Positions 1-5,433 of a stretch of 5,627 nt of DNA are shown in pieces. The stretch lies in assembly GCA_002421445.1 (NCBI GenBank), contig DIKB01000033.1:1-5627 (forward strand), given 5' to 3'. Numbering within the stretch: the first letter of the stretch is position 1; each line of letters opens with the position of its first letter. The notes beneath the pieces are model-generated. The model saw only the letters and a program-made list of their open reading frames with translations, was not told the DNA's origin and searched no databases. Source of the stretch: Dehalococcoidia bacterium UBA5629 (GTDB taxonomy: Bacteria > Chloroflexota > Dehalococcoidia > GIF9 > UBA5629). The position numbers and the translations under genes were made by a program.

Positions 1-594
1 AAGGGCTGCTCTGGCAGCTGTAAGTTTATTGTGGAGAGTCGTTGCCCCTTCAATAGTTCCTACCGCACTCTCGGCGTTCTGTAATCTCCCGCCGTCCTCA
101 AGTGCCTTATCAATCACATCGTTGTATATCTGCCCAAGTACCGCGGCGTGGCTTTTACCATCTCCCGGAGGAGACGCGATAGGCCAGTTCTCAACAACGA
201 AAATAGGGTCTGCATATACCGGGTCGCTATCGACTCCCTGTCCAATCAGGACGTGTTCCAAATCTCCGTCTGGCAGCCTGTCAGTGCCAAAACGGCCCGT
301 ACCTATCTGCGAAGCGTCGAGCGTGACGGCATCAGCACCTCCACTTACATGTCTTGCGGCATGATCTCTATCATGGTGGTCATCGATTCCAATGCTCGCC
401 AGATCGCTGTGGCGGTGAGCATTGGTCGGACCTGAAAGAGAACCGTGATGCGTTTCATCCAGTGTAGCCTGCCAGCTCCAGCCTAAAGGGCTGCCGATTA
501 TCAGGCTGTTAGCTTCTTCATGCTTGAGTATCCGGTTAAGAAGATTGAGGGAGGGTTTGAGTAAAACCCCCTTCAACATCTTTATGACGCCCAC
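1..594 (-). CDS. Phage tail-fibre-like protein, N-terminal 198 codons (runs off the left edge)
   Basis: The frame is open from a GTG at 594 to the window edge, so the 3' end is missing. GTG is preferred because AAGGAGG lies 5 nt upstream and the start follows directly on the stop codon of the zinc-finger gene; the first in-frame ATG, at 579, is about 20 nt from that site. Residues 29-51 (NSLIIG...DETHHG) match a module in the 247-residue fibre protein encoded further right. Residues 59-82 are His/Asp-rich (AHRHSD, DDHHDRDHAARH). Residues 83-108 (SGGADAVTLDASQIGTGRF) and 114-128 (VLIGQGVDSDPVYAD) are phrases typical of phage tail-fibre and minor structural proteins. From about 148 onward it looks helical, possibly coiled coil. 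The likely role is a host-binding or baseplate-attached fibre, but the receptor-binding tip lies outside the window. Fibre-like character is fairly sure; exact position in a virion is inference. Confidence 0.8.
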   Translation of the reverse strand, partial: MGVIKMLKGVLLKPSLNLLNRILKHEEANSLIIGSPLGWSWQATLDETHHGSLSGPTNAHRHSDLASIGIDDHHDRDHAARHVSGGADAVTLDASQIGTGRFGTDRLPDGDLEHVLIGQGVDSDPVYADPIFVVENWPIASPPGDGKSHAAVLGQIYNDVIDKALEDGGRLQNAESAVGTIEGATTLHNKLTAARAAL

Positions 595-843
595 CTATTC
601 CTCCTTTTTAGCTACCGCCTTTTGGTGCGTCGCCCAGTGAAAATGTGCCTGGAATGTCGTCGGCTCAAGACTTGAAAAGCCGCAGTCCTCACAATAGAGT
701 CCCAGTTGTCTAGCCCTCTCCAGTGCCTCATCGTGGCATTCGCAGGGACAACGGGTGGCTTCTGGTGAAAGCTCAAAAACGTTGCCACATTCACAACGAT
801 ACAGGGGTAATCCTCCCTGTCCAATGGTGCCAATAAATCCCAT
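595..843 (-). CDS. Small zinc-finger protein, 82 residues
   Basis: The product is unnamed, but two probable metal sites are visible. The N-terminal half has C17-x-C19 and the cluster C32-x-C34-x-C36-H37, arranged like a compact zinc knuckle or ribbon. The C-terminal half has C51-x2-C54, then 12 residues, then H67, with further histidines at H69 and H73 (AHFHWATH). This closely follows the classical C2H2 spacing, with F56 and F64 as possible core aromatics. The tail is Lys/Glu-rich. The ATG overlaps the stop of the coiled-coil gene by one base (TAATG), with GGGAGG just upstream, so the two are probably translationally coupled. The next gene starts on the base after its stop. It may bind nucleic acid or be a structural accessory of the fibre genes around it; the sequence does not decide. 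Confidence 0.8.
   Translation of the reverse strand: MGFIGTIGQGGLPLYRCECGNVFELSPEATRCPCECHDEALERARQLGLYCEDCGFSSLEPTTFQAHFHWATHQKAVAKKEE
600..606 (-). promoter_or_regulatory. Ribosome binding site deciding the GTG start at 594
   Basis: On the minus strand AAGGAGG ends 5 nt before the GTG at 594 and overlaps the last codons of the upstream zinc-finger gene. It is too far from the ATG at 579 to serve that codon well. Confidence 0.7.
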
Positions 844-1034
844 TATCCACCTCCCTCGGCTTTTATAAGGCTGTCAATAAGTCTTAATCTTTCCTCAAGG
901 GGTATACGCTGTTTCCTGAGGTCAGCTAGCTTCTCCTCATACTGTTCCCTGACCCTGGCTGCCTCCCGGTCAATAGCCTCGGTCTGTTTCAAGAGTTCAG
1001 CCTTTCTGGCTTTGAGTTCGTCTATAAGTGTCAT
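843..1034 (-). CDS. Short coiled-coil protein, 63 residues
   Basis: This is a highly charged, almost wholly helical protein, rich in Glu, Lys, Arg and Leu, without Cys, signal peptide or membrane segment. Regularly spaced Leu, Ile, Ala and Val (LIDELKARKAELLKQ onward, then LRKQRIPLEERLRLIDSLI) suggest a coiled coil over most of its length, with one proline near residue 45 that may make a hairpin of two helices. The start has AGGAGG 6 nt upstream. It sits between a fibre-like gene and the zinc-finger gene and shares its stop with the latter's start. Small coiled-coil proteins occur as phage chaperones, scaffold or tail accessory proteins, but nothing here identifies a specific family. Confidence 0.8.
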   Translation of the reverse strand: MTLIDELKARKAELLKQTEAIDREAARVREQYEEKLADLRKQRIPLEERLRLIDSLIKAEGGG

Positions 1035-1049
1035 ATTAAACCTCCTTCT

Positions 1050-1793
1050 CTAGGTGCTTACTCCCAGCTGTACCAGCTCAAAAGCAGCGCTACTATTTAG
1101 CATTACCTGCTTGATGATGCCTTTGGCGCTAGCTCCCGGTGTCAGATAATAGAGCTTCCCCTCGTTGCCGGCAATAGCCTCTGGCTCGCTTGCCGGTGCC
1201 ATGAGCTGCATCGTTAGAGGCGCTGTCAATCTCTCGGTGCCATTCAGCGGGTAGAAGTCCGGATCGTGTTTTTCATTTCCATGTTCAGCACTTGCAGGTG
1301 CATCTGCCCAGTTTGGAACTCCGGTCACTACAGTTAAAATCTGTCCAGCTGTACCAATAGATCTCCTGGTCCATGCCCCGGCTACACCACCGTATACCAG
1401 GTCACCCTCTGCTCCGACATCATGATCGTTAGCTGAATCCATATTATGCTTACGGGTGTGTGAATCGTCATGTAGACCAACTCCCCTAGTGCCATGCTGG
1501 GTATCAGTGATTTCACCGGTATGGTCATCGGCACTATTTAATGCATGTTGTCTGGCATGGGAGTCGCTGTGAAGACCACTGCCTCGGTTACCATGGTGGG
1601 TATCGTCGATGGTAGCATTCCATGTCCAGGAAGTAGGCCCTCCCATGATCACCGAATTACCCGGGCTCCTCGATCCGCTATAACCGTTTAACAACTCCCG
1701 GATAGCCTCGAGTTTTGAAGGTTCAACACCCAGCAGCCAGGCTCTCAAACGCATCATCACTCCTGGCCTGTGTCTGTTATTTGTTTGTATCAT
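1050..1793 (-). CDS. Histidine-rich phage tail-fibre-like protein, 247 residues
   Basis: Probably a trimeric fibre or surface adhesin of a phage-like particle. Layout: a helical N-terminus (about 14-36); a module at 46-68 shared with the partial fibre gene at the left edge; two tandem 33-residue His-rich repeats (62-94 and 95-127, 19 identities by eye); then GDLVYGG at about 132 and SIGTAGQILTVVTGVPNWAD at about 145-165, a hallmark of many tail-fibre proteins. EHGNEKHDPDFY follows near 175, and a C-terminal module at 208-247 is shared with the small membrane protein encoded just upstream. No signal peptide or membrane helix is visible. GGAGG lies 6 nt before the ATG, favouring this start over the Met pair at 13-14. 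The family-level call rests on the repeat and GTAGQ-type phrases; the host receptor is unknown. Confidence 0.85.
   Translation of the reverse strand: MIQTNNRHRPGVMMRLRAWLLGVEPSKLEAIRELLNGYSGSRSPGNSVIMGGPTSWTWNATIDDTHHGNRGSGLHSDSHARQHALNSADDHTGEITDTQHGTRGVGLHDDSHTRKHNMDSANDHDVGAEGDLVYGGVAGAWTRRSIGTAGQILTVVTGVPNWADAPASAEHGNEKHDPDFYPLNGTERLTAPLTMQLMAPASEPEAIAGNEGKLYYLTPGASAKGIIKQVMLNSSAAFELVQLGVST
1413..1511 (-). repeat. His-rich 33-residue repeat, copy 2
   Basis: Encodes residues 95-127 of the 247-residue fibre protein (ITDTQHGTRGVGLHDDSH onward). It follows copy 1 directly, with 19 of 33 residues identical. Five histidines are kept at the same positions as in copy 1, including an H-x3-H-x3-H run. 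Confidence 0.85.
1512..1610 (-). repeat. His-rich 33-residue repeat, copy 1
   Basis: Encodes residues 62-94 of the same protein (IDDTHHGNRGSGLHSDSH onward). It has six histidines. The spacing H-x3-H-x3-H in the middle could line up metal ligands along a trimer axis; that role is inferred. Confidence 0.85.
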
Positions 1794-1804
1794 TGTTTAC
1801 CTCC

Positions 1805-2086
1805 TCACGTCGTTAAGCCCAGTAAAACCTCTTCAAATGCCCCAGTGCTGTTCTCAGCAATTATTCTTACCTGGCTTGGCTCTCCGGCCGGCGTCACCTG
1901 TATCCACACCAGACCGGCGTTACCGGCTACTGCCGGGTATTCCACCTCTGATACCTCCACTCTGGTTCTAACCAGGCTCTGCATGTAATGTATAAGGATG
2001 AAGGACAGCATAATGGTGAACATGCCGGCAATAACGATGTTGTCGTATATTTCATCGGTGGTATTAGCCAGTGCCTTTTCATTCAT
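1805..2086 (-). CDS. Single-pass membrane protein with a fibre-type C-terminal module, 93 residues
   Basis: A short polar N-terminus (1-16) is followed by one hydrophobic segment at about 17-35 (IVIAGMFTIMLSFILIHYM), then a soluble domain of about 55 residues likely rich in beta strands. Positive residues just after the helix (R40, R42) suggest that side faces the cytoplasm or virion interior if the usual positive-inside rule holds, but this is weak. Residues 54-93 align without gaps to the last 40 residues of the next gene's fibre protein: AGN at the start and an AFE-x-V-x-LG ending, 14 identities by eye. The Shine-Dalgarno is weak (AAAGAG 11 nt upstream), unlike the neighbours, and an in-frame stop lies just upstream, so this ATG is the only plausible start. 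Possibly a membrane anchor or virion membrane protein. Confidence 0.75.
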   Translation of the reverse strand: MNEKALANTTDEIYDNIVIAGMFTIMLSFILIHYMQSLVRTRVEVSEVEYPAVAGNAGLVWIQVTPAGEPSQVRIIAENSTGAFEEVLLGLTT

Positions 2087-2120
2087 ATCACTTAATACTC
2101 TTTAACATTCACAATTAGCT
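2087..2120 (-). other. Short AT-rich spacer, largest intergenic gap in the window
   Basis: These 34 nt between the 125-residue gene and the membrane-protein gene are AT-rich and hold only a weak ribosome site. I see no convincing -35/-10 pair with normal spacing and no terminator hairpin. A promoter here cannot be ruled out. Confidence 0.4.
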
Positions 2121-2498
2121 CTATTTCGATATCCCTTTCATCCAATTGTTCGCCCATTTTTTCTCGTGCGAGACAACCAGTTTATCCTCAAAGGTTTTTT
2201 CAGGATTGGCATCCATAGCTGCCGTAAAAGCAGCTTTTGTCCGGGGACCAAAGGGCAGGCTGTTATAACCTGATTTTGCTGTTTCCTTAGACCCCTGGTA
2301 ATTTGCTTTCATCTGGGGGTATTTGTTTAGAAACTTAAATCTCCCCTTAGTCTCGAAGGGAACAAGCCCCGGATACCTTTCCTCATTCTCCCTGAGCTTT
2401 GTCTCCTGGCTAGGATATGGCTCTACTTGCCCTTTCTCTTTTGTTTCAAGTCCGGGCAGCATCTCCATTATTCGACTGATATCTATTTCCTTAGCCAT
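2121..2498 (-). CDS. Hypothetical hydrophilic protein, 125 residues
   Basis: Not recognised. The protein is strongly charged (many Lys and Glu) with no Cys, signal peptide or membrane helix. The N-terminus (ISRIMEMLPGLE) may form a short amphipathic helix, followed by a Pro/Glu/Lys-rich, probably disordered stretch to about residue 45. The second half (about 50-125) has several aromatic and basic residues (GRFKFLNKYP, GYNSLPFGPRTKAAF) and ends with the Trp-containing segment KKWANNWMKG, so it probably folds. AAGGAGG lies about 5 nt before the ATG. It is separated from the ArdC-like gene by 23 nt and is probably cotranscribed with it. Basic, aromatic character would suit nucleic-acid or virion-structure binding, but there is no direct support. 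Confidence 0.7.
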   Translation of the reverse strand: MAKEIDISRIMEMLPGLETKEKGQVEPYPSQETKLRENEERYPGLVPFETKGRFKFLNKYPQMKANYQGSKETAKSGYNSLPFGPRTKAAFTAAMDANPEKTFEDKLVVSHEKKWANNWMKGISK

Positions 2499-2521
2499 CT
2501 TTGCCTCCTTTTAATATTGTT

Positions 2522-3982
2522 CTATCTGGATGTACGTGCCGTAATAAGTCGCTTAGCCTCTCTTTCAACACAGCCTACATCGTTATGCGGACAGACTGCT
2601 TCAGCTAGCTTAGCTGCCCACCAGCCGTACTTGTCGGCTATTCGCATAAGCTCATTCACGGGAATAGTTGCCGATATAAGGGCTGAGGTTTTAGACTTCT
2701 CTAACTGATCCAGAATAGTGGTTGCTACCTGTCGTATGGCTCCCAGGTTTTGTTCCAGCACTTTCTTATCCTGAGCCCAAACAGCCACGTAGGGGAATGA
2801 CCTCACACCGGTATCAAAACCATGGTGTGCTGCCACTACAAAGGCGGCACTTTCAGCGATAGTCTCGGCATCTGCGCGTGGGATATGGAATACCCCTTCT
2901 GTATAGTAATGGGCTGACTCGTGAAGCAGTGTTTTTAGCTGCTGCGCTCTTGACTCCTGCGGTCGTACCCAGATAAGATTATCGGCATGTCGATAGAAAC
3001 CTTTTATATCAGGGTCATCAAGCGGCCGGCTCTCAAAGTTCACCGTAACCCCTTGTCTTTTCATAAGCTCAAGCATACTAGCAAAAAGTTCTTCATTTAT
3101 ATCTCCAGTGAGCACCGGTACTTCGACTTCGGGTAGTGGTTTTCCTTCAGTCTGTGAAACATCAAACACATAAACAACCTTGAAATAACGCGGTGAAACC
3201 TCAACCTCTATCTCCACCGTCTTCCCACACTCGGAACAGAAGCGCGCACCCCTGGGAAGTCTGGCGCCACATGCCGGGCACGTAGCTCTTGGTTGGAATA
3301 TGGGTGCCAGTATGGCTATACCTTTTTCACCGGATTTAACCCATCTGTCCATGTCTTTCCATGTGTTAAAACCGGCCACTCTGGTAGCTTCCGGTCTCTG
3401 CAACATTATTAGCAGCTGGTTGCCTATGGAATAGTCATGAAACTTGGCCATAACGGTCAGAAATTGACGGAAATTATCGCTTCCCTGTATACTCTCAACT
3501 CCGTCCTTTAGCTGCTTTAGTACGGCATCGATTTTACGCTCACCGGATGTCGGCTCAACCGCTGGCATCAATTCGGTTAACAGGCTGTATTCCGGGAGTG
3601 TCTCATCCAGCCAGCCAATTAAATAGTGATACTGTGAGGGTATAGACTCACCGCCTTCAATATCCAGGGATGGTAAATACTGCCCAACAATTGATGAATG
3701 TTCCTTCTCAATATGCCTCCTAAGCGCATCTGTTCTGGTTACTGAGTTGTATTGCGGTATCTCAATCACTTTGTCGCAAATCGGGCAGGTGACGGTTACT
3801 ACACTGGTCTGAGGTATTCTTAGTGACATATTTTTTGGTGTGGTAATATCCAGCATCTTGTTGACGAGTTCCTTTTCCATGCCACCAACTGTTTTACCCA
3901 TCCACAGAATAAAGAAAGCTCCGGCAAACCATGCAGTGAACTGCGCTACTTCATTTACCTGTGCCTGAATCGACTGATTCAC
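2522..3982 (-). CDS. Membrane-anchored ArdC-like protein with zinc-finger domains and HExxH peptidase domain
   Basis: ArdC proteins of conjugative plasmids bind single-stranded DNA, protect entering DNA from restriction, and carry a metallopeptidase-like fold. Seen here, in order: a hydrophobic helix at about 12-29 ending in MGKT; a C2H2-like finger (C66, C69, H90, H95); the ArdC N-terminal domain from about 150, with HDYSIGNQLLIMLQ, GFNTWKDMDRWVKSGEKG and YFKVVYVFDVSQT; a four-Cys zinc ribbon (C235, C238, C249, C252) inserted in that domain; and the peptidase domain with H354-E355-x2-H358, a likely third ligand at E373 or E377 in AETIAESAAFVVA, and the ArdC-type phrase SFPYVAVWAQDKKVL. At 486 residues it is longer than typical ArdC (about 300). 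The start is GTG, overlapping the previous stop by 4 nt (GTGA). The ArdC assignment is strong; membrane location and an antirestriction role in this element are inferred. Confidence 0.9.
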   Translation of the reverse strand: MNQSIQAQVNEVAQFTAWFAGAFFILWMGKTVGGMEKELVNKMLDITTPKNMSLRIPQTSVVTVTCPICDKVIEIPQYNSVTRTDALRRHIEKEHSSIVGQYLPSLDIEGGESIPSQYHYLIGWLDETLPEYSLLTELMPAVEPTSGERKIDAVLKQLKDGVESIQGSDNFRQFLTVMAKFHDYSIGNQLLIMLQRPEATRVAGFNTWKDMDRWVKSGEKGIAILAPIFQPRATCPACGARLPRGARFCSECGKTVEIEVEVSPRYFKVVYVFDVSQTEGKPLPEVEVPVLTGDINEELFASMLELMKRQGVTVNFESRPLDDPDIKGFYRHADNLIWVRPQESRAQQLKTLLHESAHYYTEGVFHIPRADAETIAESAAFVVAAHHGFDTGVRSFPYVAVWAQDKKVLEQNLGAIRQVATTILDQLEKSKTSALISATIPVNELMRIADKYGWWAAKLAEAVCPHNDVGCVEREAKRLITARTSR

Positions 3983-4566
3983 CAGACCACCTCCGGCAAT
4001 AAATAATCGAATTCCCCGCTACCGATAAACCTGACAACCTCAGCGGCTATATCTTTCATTGCTTCGGCATGTGCTGATGTCAAATCATCCACAACACCGG
4101 TGCTGCAGTACTGTTTGTGGTGTGCCAATTCATGTACCAGGGTGTCTATCGTAGACCTGCCTCTTTCTATCATCTCAAGAGAGATATAAACAATCCCGGA
4201 AGTAGCGTACATACCGGCGGTTCTTACGCGATCGCTGGCTGGGGGAATAATGGCCACAAATACCTGTGGCGGTATATCAAAAACATATGCTGTTATCGTC
4301 CTGGAAAGTTTAATGTGTGTTAGTTGACGATATTCCAGCTTCTCATCGGGGATTATTTCAGTCTTACTGAGCTGTTGCTGCGACCTTCTGATTAACTCTT
4401 TGTCGGTAACTATAGCCCCCGCCAGTTTATCTCTAAGATTTTGATCCACACTTACCGATTGGTAGCCCAGGTGTTTGACCATGCCATCCAAACGATCATC
4501 GGTGCGGATGACAGTGTTATCTCCTATAATCTTGCGCCAGGATTCCTGCAACTTTGCTGCTCGCAT
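3979..4566 (-). CDS. HExxH metalloprotease-like protein, 195 residues
   Basis: The sequence shows a zinc-peptidase signature at 145-150 (HELAHH) within the helix TIDTLVHELAHHKQY. It is followed by an acidic/histidine segment (SAHAEAMKDIAAE, H166 and E168) that could provide the third metal ligand. Upstream strands (about 90-108, ITAYVFDIPPQVFVAIIPP, and GIVYISLEMIE at 124-134) fit the beta-sheet edge normally found before the HExxH helix in small minimal peptidases. There is no signal peptide or membrane helix, so it is probably cytoplasmic or packaged. Its ATG shares a base with the stop of the DUF192 gene (TAATG), and its end overlaps the ArdC-like gene by 4 nt, placing two HExxH proteins next to each other. 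The substrate is unknown; it could also be a DNA-binding or regulatory protein with a degenerate peptidase fold. Confidence 0.8.
   Translation of the reverse strand: MRAAKLQESWRKIIGDNTVIRTDDRLDGMVKHLGYQSVSVDQNLRDKLAGAIVTDKELIRRSQQQLSKTEIIPDEKLEYRQLTHIKLSRTITAYVFDIPPQVFVAIIPPASDRVRTAGMYATSGIVYISLEMIERGRSTIDTLVHELAHHKQYCSTGVVDDLTSAHAEAMKDIAAEVVRFIGSGEFDYLLPEVVW
3990..3994 (-). promoter_or_regulatory. Ribosome binding site for the GTG start of the ArdC-like gene
   Basis: GGAGG on the minus strand lies 7 nt before the GTG at 3982 and inside the last codons of the preceding metalloprotease-like gene. It supports GTG as the true start and translational coupling. Confidence 0.75.
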
Positions 4567-5213
4567 TACTTTAACCCCTTACCTCTGGCCATCGCTTGTA
4601 AAAAGGCGTTATCCAGCTTATCGCGATACCCGATGTCTTCAATGGTGTAGGCTAAAAACTCCGGGCTGTCTGGCTGAAATTCAATTTCAGTCTTTGTTTG
4701 TAGCAATCGCTCTCCCCTTGGTCCGTAGAGAACAGGTTTCTGCTTCGGTTTCTTCAACATAGCAGTAGCCATTGTTTTTCCCATGTTCACCATAAAAGTC
4801 CCAAGTATCATCAAACCGGCAAACGATACCACCGGCGATATCGAGTCTGCGTCAGCGCCAGTCTGAATGATATATATCCCAACGGCATCACCACTCTCAA
4901 TACCTTCCGCTTCACCGGAATTAACTTCTAAAAACAGGTCGCAAGGCGTCTGTTCAGTTACCAGATATCCTGCGGCAACGTTACTTACAACATCGATTAC
5001 TAAACCATCCGCGATAAAAATAATATCGATCGGAAACAGCATAGGAGTAGTAGTAACAGTTATCGGGCGTTGTTTGGATAGTATAAACAGCATACCCGCG
5101 CCAGCAGGTATAGAAGCCATTCCCCCCAATCCTTTAGTTAGTTCGCTATAGGTTGAGGCTACGGAAACTGACCACTGTTTATCTTGTATGGTTACTATCG
5201 CCTGGTTTATCAT
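4566..5213 (-). CDS. DUF192-domain protein with C-terminal membrane helix, 215 residues
   Basis: Residues about 8-115 follow the DUF192 (PF02643) pattern: TYSELTKGLGGMASIPAGAG, MLFILSKQRPITV, PMLFPIDIIFIADGLVIDVV, and the closing CDLFLEVNSGEAEGI...GDAVGI. DUF192 domains are widespread, usually in small secreted or membrane-linked proteins of unknown biochemical function. Here the domain is followed by a hydrophobic helix at about 127-147 (VVSFAGLMILGTFMVNMGKT) and a soluble tail of about 65 residues containing basic KKPKQKP and a charged end. There is no N-terminal signal peptide, which is unusual for the family, so the domain may stay in the cytoplasm or virion interior. GGAG lies 6 nt before the ATG. 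The 5' end overlaps the four-Cys gene by 35 nt. The domain call is good; function is unknown. Confidence 0.8.
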   Translation of the reverse strand: MINQAIVTIQDKQWSVSVASTYSELTKGLGGMASIPAGAGMLFILSKQRPITVTTTPMLFPIDIIFIADGLVIDVVSNVAAGYLVTEQTPCDLFLEVNSGEAEGIESGDAVGIYIIQTGADADSISPVVSFAGLMILGTFMVNMGKTMATAMLKKPKQKPVLYGPRGERLLQTKTEIEFQPDSPEFLAYTIEDIGYRDKLDNAFLQAMARGKGLK

Positions 5214-5433
5214 TATTATCTCCAGTCTTTAATTTTCCGCTGTTAATTAGACGATCGAATGCTTTAATACAGTCATCCATGTAGGGGCATTTATCACAAC
5301 TACCCCCATTGGCGTCAGAACAGACCTCCAGCTTAGCCATGACAGACTCAAGATCAGAATCTTTTATGGCATCACTTTTAAGCAGTAACAGCCCGGGTTC
5401 AACAGTCACTTGCCCCATAACTTCTCGTACCAT
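5179..5433 (-). CDS. Small four-cysteine protein, 84 residues
   Basis: Not assigned to a named family. The middle carries C38-x7-C46-x2-C49-x5-C55 (SCDKCPYMDDC), a spacing suited to binding zinc or an iron-sulfur cluster. A hydrophobic strand (LLLLKS) lies before it and an Asp/Asn/Lys-rich, probably disordered tail after it. GAGGAG lies 8 nt before the ATG at 5433, which gives a 28-nt overlap with the integrase gene. A GTG overlapping the integrase stop (GTGA) is an alternative start that would shorten the protein by 8 residues. It overlaps the DUF192 gene by 35 nt at the other end, so it is probably cotranslated with both. Next to an integrase it could be a regulator or directionality factor, but no helix-turn-helix is evident. 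Confidence 0.65.
   Translation of the reverse strand: MVREVMGQVTVEPGLLLLKSDAIKDSDLESVMAKLEVCSDANGGSCDKCPYMDDCIKAFDRLINSGKLKTGDNNDKPGDSNHTR

Noticed and set aside
29..435. Two overlapping plus-strand open frames (111 and 95 residues)
   Set aside because: They lie opposite the partial fibre gene, whose minus-strand frame gives clear fibre-like sequence and a good ribosome site. The plus-strand products have no recognisable features.
553..569. Small inverted repeat GGGTTT-GAGTA-AAACCC, considered as a terminator or regulatory hairpin
   Set aside because: A 6-bp stem with no T-run, located within the first codons of the left-edge fibre gene. It is likely chance, though it might slightly affect translation.
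612..833. Alternative 73-residue minus-strand frame inside the zinc-finger gene
   Set aside because: It is out of frame with the Cys/His-rich product, loses the metal motifs, and is not tied to the neighbours by stop/start coupling.
2087..2120. Possible promoter in the 34-nt AT-rich spacer
   Set aside because: No -35/-10 pair with suitable spacing can be pointed to; AT-richness alone is not enough.
4441..5151. Plus-strand open frames opposite the DUF192 and metalloprotease genes
   Set aside because: The minus-strand frames have domain motifs and coupled starts. The plus-strand products are low-information shadows.
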